A stretch of DNA of 64,000 nt, from assembly GCF_002994745.2 (NCBI RefSeq), contig NC_037092.1, positions 1,647,501-1,711,500 on the forward strand. Reading direction: 5' to 3'. Under the pieces are notes generated by a model. The model saw only the letters and a program-made list of their open reading frames with translations, made no database searches and was not told the DNA's origin. The translations under genes and the position numbers were made by a program. This stretch comes from Rosa chinensis. Taxonomy: Eukaryota > Streptophyta > Magnoliopsida > Rosales > Rosaceae. Shown piece after piece: positions 1 to 11,517 of the stretch; position 1 is the stretch's first letter; every line of letters begins with the position of its first letter.

Positions 1-3000
1 TCCAGACCTCTTCTTGAAATGGAGATAAAGCATCTTCACACTCTTGCAAAGTCTAACAATCACATAACAGTAGGCCATAACATAACAGTAGGCCATAAAG
101 TACCAGATATGTACATAAAATTTATTTGCAATAGTAACCCTAAATTATGTATCAGGTTGTTGCCTCTGTTTAGCAAAAATGAGGCACAGTTTAGTATTTG
201 AAGAGTGTGTAGATCCACTAGGAGAAACAATGCAACAAAAACTATACACAAAAAGGGAACGCTCATCATAATCTCCTCTTTTTTTCTTTGCCTCCTCCAA
301 CTTAGGGGCAAACATCATGTTAGTCCTTGGTCATTTTTTTTTAATCAAGATCATCCATGGACTTCCAATTTTCATCATCTGTGTTCAAATCTCAAAATTT
401 CCTCGAATTGTGACGTAAGATCACTCTCTCTCTCTCTCATTGCCATTCTTAAGATTATCTTTTCAAGAAGCTAAATACATCAGAAATTTATGTTTACTGA
501 CAATTCCATCACTGCAAATGACATTGGACAGATAGCAATTTTCAGATTTTAGCCTAAATATAAAGCAGGTACTAGAGAAACTGGCAGTACGATCAACTCA
601 GAAGAGCTAGGGAGTCTAAGCAGTTCACATCAAAGGTAAAATTGTAAGACATTTGAAAACCAATTCTAAAACTTGAATCGAAAATTATTATGGAAAAGGG
701 AAAGTTGTCCAACTGTTCGAAACGAAGAAGGTGCATGCTCATTGAGTAGCTAAGGAATGAGGACTAAACTTCCAAATGAAAAATTATTCAGATCTAGATC
801 GATAGCCTCATACTGTCATACCTGACATATGTAATAGACAGCGGTTGATGCACTATCCAGCTGGGATTCACTGTAATTGAGTGGAGATCTATAGTGCGCA
901 CTTAACAAGGAGTGTCTCAAAGACAGTGGGTGATATATTTCAGTAATCTACAAGAGAAAGGACTTTGCATATAATTCTGATACAAGACAGCCATATATAG
1001 AAGCTCTAAGAAGTAGTTAAGAGAGAAAAACACTATCAGTTTACCTGACGAATTGTGGAAAAGTTCCCAAATGATTTTGACATTTTCTCATTATCCTTAG
1101 TAACATGACCGTTGTGCAACCAATAACTGACACAAGCCTCCTGGCATGCAGCACCACTTTGAGCGATCTCGTTTTCATGATGCGGAAAAATCATGTCAAT
1201 ACCACCACCATGAATATTAAACTTGTATGTAAGATAACGAGCACTCATGGCACTGTATTCAATGTGCCACCCCGGCCTTCCTGGTCCCCAAGGGCTTTTC
1301 CATTCTGGCTCTCCAGGCTTTGCAGACTTCCACAATGCAAAATCTGCAGGATTGCGCTTTCTTTAATCAACATCAACTCGTTCACCCGCCCTAATATGTT
1401 CCAAATTTTGTCTAGATAATTGCCCATAATTTGGGAATTTCTCAACAGCAAAGAATACATCCCCATCAACTACGTAGGCATATTCATTGTCGACGATCTA
1501 CATGATAAAACAACCTGTTAGAATGACATTTCAGGTGCCAGAAGAAACAAAGCAGAGATACATGTGATGTAAACAAAAGTTGGCAGAGAACCTGTGTTGT
1601 CATATCTATTATCTGATCCATGTGATCAGAAACACGCGGCTGATAGGTTGGATCAAGGCATTGGAGATCTTTCATGTCATTTTTATATTTTTTCTCAAAA
1701 CCGATTACTTGATTCTCCACTCTTATTTGCTCCATCAATTATCTGCAGTTTCCAGACATTAGCGACCTCTGCATCGGCATTTTTAAGTATATACTAAATA
1801 AAAAAGAAGAAAAATCAGGCCAAAGGTAATAAATGCACAAAAAGAGACAGCATCCAAATAATAAAATTACAAAAGTTACAGAACATACTCTATGATCTAT
1901 GATATAAAGCTATATATTTAATATATGGGACAAAAGTGTGTCACAGACTTGCATCATCTGCCACCAAGCAGCTAAATTATTTTCATGTACTTATGAGTAG
2001 CCTAATTAAAACTCATTCAAACAAATTTAAACATGTTTCTACATTTATCACAACAGCTCGTTTAAAGTGATAGAAAGATGCAAGCCATTAAATCTTTGGC
2101 CGATAGATGAGGAAAATATGGTGCTTTTATTGTTGATACTTAATAAAATTTCATATTTATGAGATCTTATTAGATATTTACTTTTGGAGAAGAAATGAGA
2201 AGGGAAGGAAATAACGGCGATAATTATTCTTTAGAATAATTAATACGGAAATTTAATTAAGTTTGAAGGCATTAGAGAGAATATTGCATATTTAAGAGCA
2301 AATCAATTATAATGGCGCCGCAAGAAGAATGCAATTATGGTGCGAGTAAGGAATTTATTACGCCTAATTTCAATTGTATTTTCTTTCCTAAATGTCATGT
2401 TTGTAATAGTATAAATAGGAGGCATCTAGCTCATTGTAAAGGGTTCCCGACCAACACAACTCAGAATCAATACATCAAATTCTCTACAATATCAATCTTT
2501 TCATTCTTTCTCTAGCCTACTTTAATTTTTATCGCTTTCTTTACCTTCCGCAGCTTATCTTTTCTGCAATTTACTCTTTAGTCTCTTTAAATTTCATGCA
2601 ATTTAATTAATTTGCATTTAGATTCTTGCTCTTTCACTTTTCACACTTTACTTTCTGCAACCTATATCAAAAAATAAAAAAGAGAAGCAACATCGATGAA
2701 GATGCCAAAGTCCTTGCAACAAAGGCAAGAGAACCCAGTGGCCGAGATGGTTCCTTCCTCGGCCCACAATCACTTGAAAGAAGTCGTATCAGGCGCAAAT
2801 TTTATCAAAACCTCACTTGGCCAATTGACCGCGAGTTGTCATGCCTACGTATCAAGAAGGACAATTGGACTTCAAATCCCTCGGCCTCTAATTTGGGCCA
2901 AGACGATTTTGAGGCAAACAATGATCTCATAATAGTTCAGAATTCATGTTCCAGATTCAGTTGTTCTTATATTAAGACCATGACCTGGAAAACACAAGAC

Positions 3001-3878
3001 GACTAGAGAGTGAGAAACTTTATAATATATCAAAAGTTCAGTTAATGAGCTAGGAGCGTAACTCATTTGGACCAATAAATGACAATTGCCAGACATAACT
3101 ATAGAATTTAAGAACAATATATAATACATTTGTTTCATATATTCTTCTTATAGACAATGTTAAAGCATTAGCTAGCGAACTGATTTTGGGCCTACAAACC
3201 AGGCCAAAATCTTATCCAAAAGGTGAAGAGAACTAATACTGAATTCCAGCCAGAAGTTTAACTAGTTTCGTGCATGAGGATTCTGTCTTTATAGAATTCA
3301 ATGACTACATCCTTTCTTCTAATTTTCTAGATTATTACGCAGCTAGCATGGTTATCATTTAGATTTCAACTTCTTGTCCCCATTGATACTCACAATAATC
3401 AATACATCTTGTTTCCCTTAACTACATCATAAATTGAGAAAAACTACAACAATGATTGAATCATTAAATATCCGGATTACTTCCTAGTTCAAATCAGCAA
3501 TTGACATAGTTCACATACCTCACCTTGTCATCAACATCAGTGAAGTTCCGCACGTTCGTGAACCCAACTCCATTAAGTATCTATGCAGTTTCAATGTCAC
3601 TGTTATCTTGTATTCCAATTAAAGACGACCATCTCATTGCTTAGAGACAATACATTGAAAATTACTGTAAAAAGCAATAAATCAAAGCAGAGCGACTAAG
3701 CATAATTGATCCAATTGAGCTTGTGTATTTACCTAAAGAGCACATCAAAATTGACGGCGGCGTGGCTCTCAGCGTAGGGCGTGACGCCGCAGACGTACAT
3801 ACCCACCTCGCCGGGAACGTCGGACTTGAAGACCTCCTTCTAGTGCATCATCGAGTTGTAAAGCCTAAATTCCACCAT
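1..3878 (-). pseudogene. Cysteinyl-tRNA synthetase pseudogene (class I aaRS), 3' end off the window
   Basis: Six exons can be read on the minus strand with GT-AG borders: 3878-3733, 3580-3524, 1742-1592, 1497-1045, 947-822 and 52-1. The gene then runs off the left edge. Exon 1 carries the family motif [11 protein letters not shown] but lacks the HIGH signature that should follow. Exon 2 ends NFTDVDDK. Exon 4 contains [18 protein letters not shown], the zinc/cysteine-site region, and the KMSKS loop. Breaks seen: an in-frame TAG in exon 1 just before KEVFK, loss of the HIGH residues, a frameshift in exon 2 before the NFTDVDDK stretch, a frameshift or stop early in exon 3, and a TAA in exon 4 where the family reads [12 protein letters not shown]. 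Introns are kept, so this is a decayed genomic duplicate and not a retrocopy. A functional parental gene should lie elsewhere. The intron from 1743 to 3523 is unusually long and may hold a transposon remnant. The family assignment is very secure and the lack of function nearly so. Confidence 0.9.
2117..2950 (+). mobile_element. Possible LTR-retrotransposon remnant inside the pseudogene intron
   Basis: This part of the large intron has an LTR-like arrangement: a TATA box (tataaatagg, about 2411), then a pyrimidine-rich leader of about 250 bases, then a more GC-rich stretch with short open frames (2626-3006) that match nothing I recognise. I could not find paired ends, a second LTR, a primer-binding site or a target duplication. 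The call rests on general appearance only. It could equally be ordinary intron or an old promoter-like segment. Confidence 0.25.
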
Positions 3879-3989
3879 CGAATTCTAAAGCCTAAATTTA
3901 GACAAAACCTAACCCTAGAATGAGAGGGGATGATAAATTAAGACTCACTCTTGTATACCTCAAGGCTCAAGCCTATACCTGAAGCCCAA

Positions 3990-4210
3990 GCCAAAAAAAA
4001 AAAAAAGAGAGAGAAAAAAAAGGGAGTGAATTATCTGTACTTTCGTTGATAATATGGGGGCCTCTATATAAAGAGGATAATATAAGTCTTACAAGGAAAC
4101 CGAACCGTACAATGATTAGGATATCTTTGGAGATATCTATAAAACTAACCCTATTACAATTTAGACAAGTTACTAGAGTTTGAGCCAGACACACAAACTA
4201 GGTGTCATTA
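3990..4210 (-). mobile_element. Diverged copia-type LTR fragment
   Basis: Read on the minus strand, this segment follows the same order of landmarks as the LTR of the copia element at 10174: a 'ctcaaactctag' stretch, a 'taatagggtta' stretch, a TATA box in 'ctctttatatagaggc', then 'cccatattatcaac'. It is clearly diverged. It stops at the non-LTR insertion that begins at 4225, so that element probably landed in or beside an old solo LTR. No target duplication was found for the LTR itself. Confidence 0.5.
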
Positions 4211-5485
4211 AACAATTTTGTAGTCCTAGCATAGGATGAGACCTAGCAGTACTCTGCTAGGGTTGAGTGGCCATTGCCCTTGGGCGTGGTTTTGCAGCAC
4301 CTTCCCCCTTCAATGGGGTTTTATTCGCTCACCTTCTTCGGTGTCGGCTCTTTGGAGTGGAGACTCTGTTCTCCCCTCCATCTCGCTTTATCCAATGTCA
4401 ATGCGGCTGCTGCCGTGCGCTGAGCAGGAGGCGGCGTGCACTTTGCCGGCACGATCAGCGTTGAGGATGATAGCTGATCTATCATCACGGATGGAGGCTC
4501 ACGACGGTGGTTTGTCGAGGCCTCAGCGGGCGCGTCTCAAATCTTGCGAGGTGGGTCAGGTTGGTTTGTGCTTGGATGCTTGGGGTATGCCCATACCAAA
4601 TCGATCAGGCGGTGGTGTCACCGAGTCGGTCGAAGGTGAGATCGATTCCGCCCAGCGCTAGAAGATGGATCCATGGTTGAGTCTTTCTCGATGAGGGTTG
4701 GAGGAGATGCGTTTGGGCCAATTCTAGCAGAATTTGCAGATCCAATTGACATTGAGAGTCTTCCCAGGTCTGTTGTGCGGATACCTTCCCCAAATTGCTC
4801 TCTTCCTTCAAGCTTTGAGGGAGCCCTGGATTGATTCAGGCGGAGATAAGGGCGCGGTAGCTCTGATCAGTGGTGTTTGGGTACGCAGGCATTGGAGTGT
4901 CGAGAGTGGAGATGACTCTAGGGTGCCCATGAGTTTGGGTGCCCTAATCATATTCACATGGGTTTGGGCATTTGTCAAAACTGCTTTAGCAGACTTGATT
5001 TGGGTCTCGGGCCAAATTTGGATCCGAATTTGGGATCCTGGTCGATTACAAATACGGATCTTTAATTCGAGACAGTTGCTCATATTGATCTGGTATTGGT
5101 TCTGGTTCTTAGGGGTTCGTTTGCTAATTTTCGAGTTTCTGACACCCTCGGTTACTTTTGAACTCCTAGTGAGTGAATCACCTCTCCTAGGTGATCATTT
5201 CGCCGGTTACGGTTACAGTTACTATTATATTTACACTGCTTTCGTGACATATGCAGTGCAGCGATGTTGTTCGACATCAAGTCACATCCTGGTTACCTTT
5301 CATTCTAGATGTGTATGTGCATCTTATTATCATTTATTGCTTTTTCTTTATTATGGATGCGTTTGTGCTTCTCGTTATGTTTGATTGCTTTCTTTCGATG
5401 CTTTTGCATCGCTCCATGTAACATCTGTTATCATTTAATATAGTTTGTCGTCTTTTCTTAAAAAAAAAAAAAACAATTTTGTAGT
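4211..5485 (+). mobile_element. Complete non-LTR retrotransposon insertion (non-autonomous), poly-A tailed
   Basis: The body runs from 4225 to 5471. It is flanked by exact copies of aacaattttgtagt at 4211-4224 and 5472-5485, and the body ends in an A tract of about 14. A poly-A tail with a 14-bp target duplication is diagnostic of target-primed reverse transcription. The body is about 1.25 kb and relatively GC-rich in its first half. It holds two open stretches in the plus orientation (4236-4661, 141 codons; 4734-5384, 216 codons). Neither shows endonuclease or reverse transcriptase motifs, so it must have been mobilised in trans. It may be an internally deleted LINE, a SINE-like composite or a retroposed transcript. 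The last 100 bases are T-rich, like plant LINE 3' ends. The structure is secure and the family is unknown. Confidence 0.85.
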
Positions 5486-7430
5486 TAAAAAAAAAATCCC
5501 TAATAGACATACTTGGTATAAAAACATTCTGAAACTACCGTACCAAACTATATGAACTAAATATATATATATATATATCAGTCAAGGAATAATGCCTTTC
5601 TAAAATTCCTGAAAAATTAAGAACAATGGAGTCTGATTTTTTTATTTAATGGATGACTATGGTTCTGTGACTTTATATTAACTAGTTTGCGTTCATAACT
5701 TATTGTTTGCTCGGGTTTGTTTAAATTTGCACTTGCATATATATCATATGCAATCCCTTCTTTGCCTTGCATAGGATGTGCTATGTACGTCTATGCTTCA
5801 TAGTTTATTTGACATAATAGGAACTATTTTTTTTGGTAATTAATACTTGCACATACTGGTTTGTTGGCATTGTGAGGCCTGGCCATATCAATGACTCATT
5901 TAAAGACACTCGGTTTTTGAGTTCCGATCCCTTTGTCACGCAATCATCTGGATTGCCTGATGCAGTAAGTTCTATAATATTAATGCAATCCAGTTCAGAT
6001 GCCAAGTGAATATGTCATATGAAATCAGTGGATGGTTCCTCCATTTATATCATGTAGGCCCCCATACAGTATCTGATGGATGCTTTTGTGTAGAAATAGC
6101 TTTCGATTTTGGTAGAATGCTAGTCCCTTTTCTTCTACATCGATCTTTCTCATCTCATTCCCGTTGCTGTGGTAAAAGGGGTATTTCCAGATCATTGTAA
6201 GATTACTTTGTATTTTTGTAAAAGGCTGGTTATTTAGTGTTCGTAAATAATTATGATAACAATGGCATTCTCATGACAAACCCCTTAGTCCGGCGGGGAT
6301 GCAAAAAGTTGGACCAGTTGGTGAAGGAAATGGATGGGAAAAGTATTAACATCTCTCTTTGATTTCTCTTGTGCCACAATCCATATTAATGGTGATTTAA
6401 CACTGACGATAGCATTAGATGATGACTCTCCACTAACAAAAAGCGAAAGCATTCGGATGTGAACATTATGTATGAATATGTCCCGGAACGATTCCAAGTT
6501 CTTCCAATTTGTGCCAGAAGCTCAAAAAAGGTGGTTCATTGCAAACCATAACTTTATCCTGCGAAAAGACTCTTCAATCTAAAAGTCACTCAGATGTGGT
6601 CCATCTGATGTTAGAACACCGAGTCTGCCATGTACATTCCAATTGCCACACAATTCTAACAATACGATCTGATCAACGTATTTAACGGTCGTGAAGAAAT
6701 ATTTTGCAGTCGTCATATGAAAATGACTAAGATACTGTCAATAAGTTACAATTTATCTAGATGGTAAGACCTACAAATTCAAATTGTAACCACAGTCTCT
6801 CATCAACTTATAGGGTGATTAGGGACGTCATGCAGTGACACAACTATTTTAAAGTCTAAAACCAAACCAAATTATAGAAAATCACAATCGTAACAGTCCA
6901 AAATCTCATTTGAAATCGAATTTAGATATTTTGTTACTAAATTAAGATATAGGATGCGATTTTATTTAAGAAACTATCTATTTTCTTAAAAATAAGATAT
7001 GATTGATCTAGATAATTTTCTTTTAAGCTACATTCAAAAAAAAAAGCAAACTCCTGATCAACCTAATTCTAACTTAATTTCCAATTCTTCTCTCATCAAT
7101 CATCATTCGAGCTAACCCGAAGACTATTCTCATATTCCGTGATTTTGTTTCATTTAACTTCTTCATTTTAAGTAAATAATTATCATACTTTTACGGGCCA
7201 TAGGGGCGTGAATATTGCTGTAATGTATAATGCCGCAAACAAGGTCAAGAACAAAACACGTGTGATTAGTCATACTGACGTGGACTGATTCTACTATCGC
7301 CACGTTGCCTTCTGAATGTCCGTTGAAGAAGTACAGAGACAACTGACGGTCAAATAATGGCCGTTTATCCACACCGCTAAAACCACCCCGCAAATCAATT
7401 TCGCTACCTCACAGACCTCCCTGATTGGCC
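5486..7430. other. Intergenic spacer upstream of glyoxalase I
   Basis: This is AT-rich sequence with an (AT)n tract near 5561-5578 and no coding frame that I can assign. A short stretch at about 5877-5963 is bounded by AG and GTAAGT and stays open, so it could be a stray exon or gene fragment, but I recognise no family. The last 300 bases are the presumed promoter of the glyoxalase gene. Confidence 0.5.
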
Positions 7431-7500
7431 GATCACCTATAAATAAACCTCGAATTTTCCAGTGCACAGATCACAGACTCTCACTCTCACACTGAAAAAG
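7423..7500 (+). promoter_or_regulatory. Core promoter and 5' leader of the glyoxalase I gene
   Basis: A TATA box (tataaata, 7438-7445) lies 56 bases before the ATG. An inverted CCAAT box (attgg, about 7423) sits just upstream. The predicted leader is short, CT/CA-rich and has no upstream ATG, as is common for strongly expressed plant housekeeping genes. Confidence 0.65.
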
Positions 7501-9445
7501 ATGGCCGAGACTGAACCCAAATCCGTGGCTCCGGAGCTTCTGGAATGGCCGAAGAAGGACAAGCGCCGCCTCCTCCACGCCGTCTACCGCGTCGGCGATC
7601 TCGAGCGCACCATCAAGTAACGTCCTTGATCGGTTTCCTTTTTATATAATCTCACCTTTTTTCCGATTTGCTGATCGGTTTCGGCGGGTTTCAGGTTTTA
7701 CACCGAGGCTCTGGGGATGAAGCTGTTGCGGCAGAGGGATATTCCGGAAGAGAAGTACTCCAATGCTTTTCTCGGATTCGGGCCCGAAGAAACGAACTTC
7801 GTAGTGGAGCTCACTTATAACTATGGAGTCACTTCCTATGATATTGGGACTGGATTTGGGCATTTCGCTATCGCTACTCCAGATGTAAGTGTGGATTGGA
7901 ATTTGGGGATTTAAATTCAAATTTCGATGTTTTGTGATGGATTTGAATTGTGATGTGGTTAGGTTTACAAATTGGTGGAGGATATTCGTGCCAAGGGTGG
8001 GAATGTGACTAGGGAGCCTGGTCCGGTTAAAGGTGGGAACAGTATCATTGCCTTTGTGAAGGACCCTGATGGTTACACGTTTGAGCTTATTCAGAGGCCT
8101 TCAACCCCTGAGCCGCTCTGTCAGATTATGCTTCGAGTTGGTGATCTTGAGCGCGCAATCAGCTTCTATGAAAGGGTAATGCTTTGCGCCGCTATTAATC
8201 TGATCTGGTTAGAGTGAAGAATTGAGCTAGCACAAGCTCTACCTTTGTTTGGATGACGTATTGGCATTCAGCAAGGTCGATTAGTGTGATGTGTTTGTTG
8301 GCCTTATTTCTGTGCAGGCACTAGGGTTGAAGCTTTTAAGGAGGATTGAGAGACCTGAGTACAAGGTAAATCCCTTTCTTGTCTATGTATTGTGTTAGCA
8401 GAATGTAGACGAATTGTTTGATCCATGATTTAACATTTTAAGAAATGAAAACGTGTCTACTTTTCCACGTTTTTTATTTGTTGGATATACATTTTACAGT
8501 ACAACATAGCTATCCTGGGATATGCTGAAGAAGACCAGACAACTATTTTGGAGCTGACTTATAACTATGGTGTGACCGAATATACCAAGGGGAATGCGTA
8601 TGCACAGGTAATTCAATATTTCTTTTATACGCTCTCAGATTACTCTGGCAAAAGTTTTATTTTATAAGAAATTTCTGCATTTCTGCCTTTCTAATACTTA
8701 TTTATCAATCACAGGTTGCTGTTGGCACTGATGATGTATACAAAAGTGCTGAGGTTGTCGACTTGGTAACAAAAGAGCTTGGAGGAAAGATAACTAGACA
8801 GCCAGGTCCAATTCCAGGACTCAACACCAAGATTACCTCTTTCCTGGACCCAGATGGTTGGAAAACTGTAAGTCTTCACTTGTGTACTTGCTGCTTAGCT
8901 TTTTCTTTAGTTGTTTGAATTTGGAAGCAATGCTGTTTAAATGGGATAGATGAGTGCTGTGTCACATGTGTACTTGGTGCGTAAATTTCTGTTTAGTAGT
9001 TGATTTTGGAAGGGCTGCCGTCTAAATTGAATACATGATTGCTTTATTGATTGCACTCGTGGTACTTAACTTTCTTTTCATTTGCTTGGTTCTGGTAGCA
9101 TTGTTGTCTAAATTGTATATATGGATATTGGAGTTCAAAGATGATACGTTGTAGCTAATTGATGTGTTTCTTACCCTGTTGTTTGCCATTCTTTGGATAA
9201 AGATAAATCTCGAAATCATTTTAACATTTATGAGCAGAGGAGTGGTAAGTGCAGCTTAAAAGATTAAAGTTCTCGGCTGAAACATATGATCCGCACTTGG
9301 TCTGTGTTTGTATATAACCGTGTCGTATCTATCCGGCTTGTTTAATGTAATACATATCTATTTGTTGCGCTCACACAATGTTTCTTCCCTTTTTTTCTTG
9401 TAGGTCCTGGTTGACAATGAGGACTTTCTCAAGGAACTGCAGTAA
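7501..9445 (+). CDS. GLX1: Lactoylglutathione lyase (glyoxalase I), two-domain cytosolic type
   Basis: There are seven exons: 7501-7616, 7695-7884, 7963-8175, 8318-8365, 8500-8607, 8715-8867 and 9404-9445. They total 870 bases (289 aa), in frame with GT-AG borders. The enzyme converts the hemithioacetal of methylglyoxal and glutathione to S-lactoylglutathione. Two glyoxalase folds are seen, at about residues 24-148 and 153-280. The N-terminal fold has a full metal-site set (H26, E77, H95, E143 by family position). In the C-terminal fold the two histidine positions read Q156 and Q225, so one active site per chain is expected, as in the plant Ni-type enzymes. There is no transit or signal peptide, which points to a cytosolic location. 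The start is the first ATG after the TATA box and gives the family's usual N-terminus. The last intron (8868-9403) is long and holds decayed tandem repeats. Nothing suggests damage. Confidence 0.96.
8868..9200. repeat. Decayed tandem repeat, about three units of 95-105 bp, in the last glyoxalase intron
   Basis: Successive segments share the order 'gtacttggtgc/gtacttgctgc/gtacttaact', 'ttgtttgaatttggaag/gttgattttggaag/gcttggttctggtag' and 'gctgtttaaat/gccgtctaaatt/gttgtctaaatt', starting near 8883, 8969 and 9060. The copies are diverged, so the duplication is old. Confidence 0.6.
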
Positions 9446-10168
9446 GCAATCGCGTGAAGTGGAAGTATCCAGGATAGTCCTTTCTCATATGAATAAGATG
9501 TAATCCAGCTTCCATATTAGTAGTAGCCAGTACTGGCCGTCTGAATGTCTGTTTGAGTGGTTTTCAGTTGTAACAGGAGTGTTCGTGTGACTTTCGCCTA
9601 TTTCAAAATGGCTGTTGATGTCACTCTGTGCCTTCTTTAATATGGTTGTCACCATGGTTGTCCTAGTCTATGCCAGTAGTATCTCGTCACTATGTTTGTC
9701 CTAGTTTATGCGAGGTAGTATCTCCCATGTTTATGGGGTTTCTAAAATACTTTAAACAATAATAGCAAACAGTAACAAGTACTTATCAGGTAACCTTCTC
9801 CTGTTGGGGAAAAGGTGCAAGTTGAGGTGGACAGGAAACGTGGCACACGGTTGAACTACCCATCAAGACTATCGTCCAATCCAATAATATTGAGTTTAGT
9901 TCAAAACTTCAAATAATAATATATTTTGTCTTTTTTTTTTTTGTCTTTTTTTTTTTTAATTTTAAATTTTAAATAAGAGTATGGATTCATATTTTGGAGT
10001 TCTGTCAATTAAAATACCATTTTAAAGATCGTACTTCATTAATAGATAAGAATCTTGTGTGCCATAGCTTAGCATGTATAGAGCATGATTTTTAGAATAT
10101 ATATAATTTGCGGAACTCTAAAATATTAATGAGATTAAAGATAAAGCATGTAAAAAAAAATCTTTGAA
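9446..10168. other. 3' region of glyoxalase I and spacer
   Basis: The first 150-200 bases are probably the 3' UTR. A short imperfect direct duplication lies at about 9653-9728 ('ttgtcctagtctatgc' / 'ttgtcctagtttatgc', each followed by 'agtagtatctc'). The rest is AT-rich with T tracts near 9935-9957, and I see no gene. Confidence 0.5.
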
Positions 10169-10173
10169 GTATT

Positions 10174-10391
10174 TGTTGAAGGAAAACCTAATTTGTGTTT
10201 AGCCCAAACTCTAGGTTACTTGACCTAGTGGTAATAGGATTTAATTAGAAGGATCTAGAATCCTAATCAATGTAGAATTACTTTCCTTGTATGATTGAGA
10301 TTCTATGCATTGTAATCCTCTATATAAAGAGGCCCCTATTATCAATGAGAATACACAGCAAATTCCTCTCAAATTCAGTTTCTCTACAACA
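10174..10391 (+). repeat. 5' LTR of the copia element
   Basis: It is 218 bp, TGTTGAAGG...CTACAACA. A TATA box sits in 'ctctatataaagagg' (about 10317-10331), the expected promoter for the element transcript. The bases immediately after it, 'cgttatcagcacgaag', occupy the primer-binding position. I do not identify the tRNA primer. Confidence 0.93.
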
Positions 10392-11517
10392 CGTTATCAG
10401 CACGAAGCCCTAATCCTGAAACAAAAAGCCAATCCCTGATTCAAGAAGCTAAAAACCTTGAATCCGAATACAATTCGTTGAAGCCTTTTCTGCCTCCACC
10501 TCACACCTTGAAGAACTTTATCCCAGGAGTCCAGAACCGGCATCCCCACCTCAAGAACCGGCCGGAAAACCACCGAACCGGCCACCGGAAGCTCTATACA
10601 ACTAGCAGCAAATATTCCACCGGTTCACCATCTTCCGGACCTCCGATTTCCACCAAATTTTGGTAGAAGAAGCCTCTCAAGTCAAAGATTCTGGAACCGG
10701 AAGAAAAAGTGAGAAAACCGGCCTAAAAGTGCGTGAACCGGCCGACTAAATATCCTGCAGAAAACCGGCAGAAAAGAAAAGAAAAGAAAAGAAAAGAAAA
10801 AAAAAGGGAAAGGAAGCCCAGAAGCCCAAGAAGCAGAAGCCCAAGCCCATGGTAGAGGCCCACTGACGCAGGCCCACTTCCACATCAGCAGGAGGACCCA
10901 CTGCCACATCAGCACTGCCACGTCAGCACACTGACCCACTGCCACGTCATCGGTCAACTGTCAGCAGTCAACTCCGGTCAACTATTTTCCGGCCAATTTC
11001 CGGCAACTTTTCCGGCCGATTCCCGGCGAATTTTCCGGTCAGCTACAGTGATTTTTCAGGTCTGCTCCAGTACTCCGGCCGCTACAATACTTTTCCGGCG
11101 ATTTTTTTTTCCGGCCATTTTTTTTAAGGTAAACTTTTCTAAAAGTTCCCGTTTTTGAAGTTTTTTTTATTTATTTCTTCTTCTTTTCTCGGGGACTTCC
11201 AAAATCCCTTCTTCTACCCCCCTTTCTTCTTCATAGGGGAGACCAATAGCCGAACTGTGGGGGTTCGTGCTCACTCCAAGCTTGGAGCTTGTAGAGTCCT
11301 CCAAACTTAGAGTTTCTTGAGAAGAAAATGATCGACCGCATACATCGTTGTTTCGATCTAATCCAAAACCCCTCTTGGAATAGGATTTTCTTGGAAGCGA
11401 CTACGCTCAGAAAAATCCCTAATTTCTTGGAAGCGACTACGCTCAGAAATTTAATAAGTTTTTCGTGGTAGCCCTTTTCGCTCCGAAACTAACCCTAATT
11501 TCTTGTTCTCTTTCAGG

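Noticed and set aside
5877..5963. Open stretch bounded by AG and GTAAGT
   Set aside because: It could be an orphan exon, but no neighbouring exon or family could be matched.
9935..10168. Possible older LTR before the copia element
   Set aside because: Only AT-rich sequence with T tracts. No matching end or duplication.
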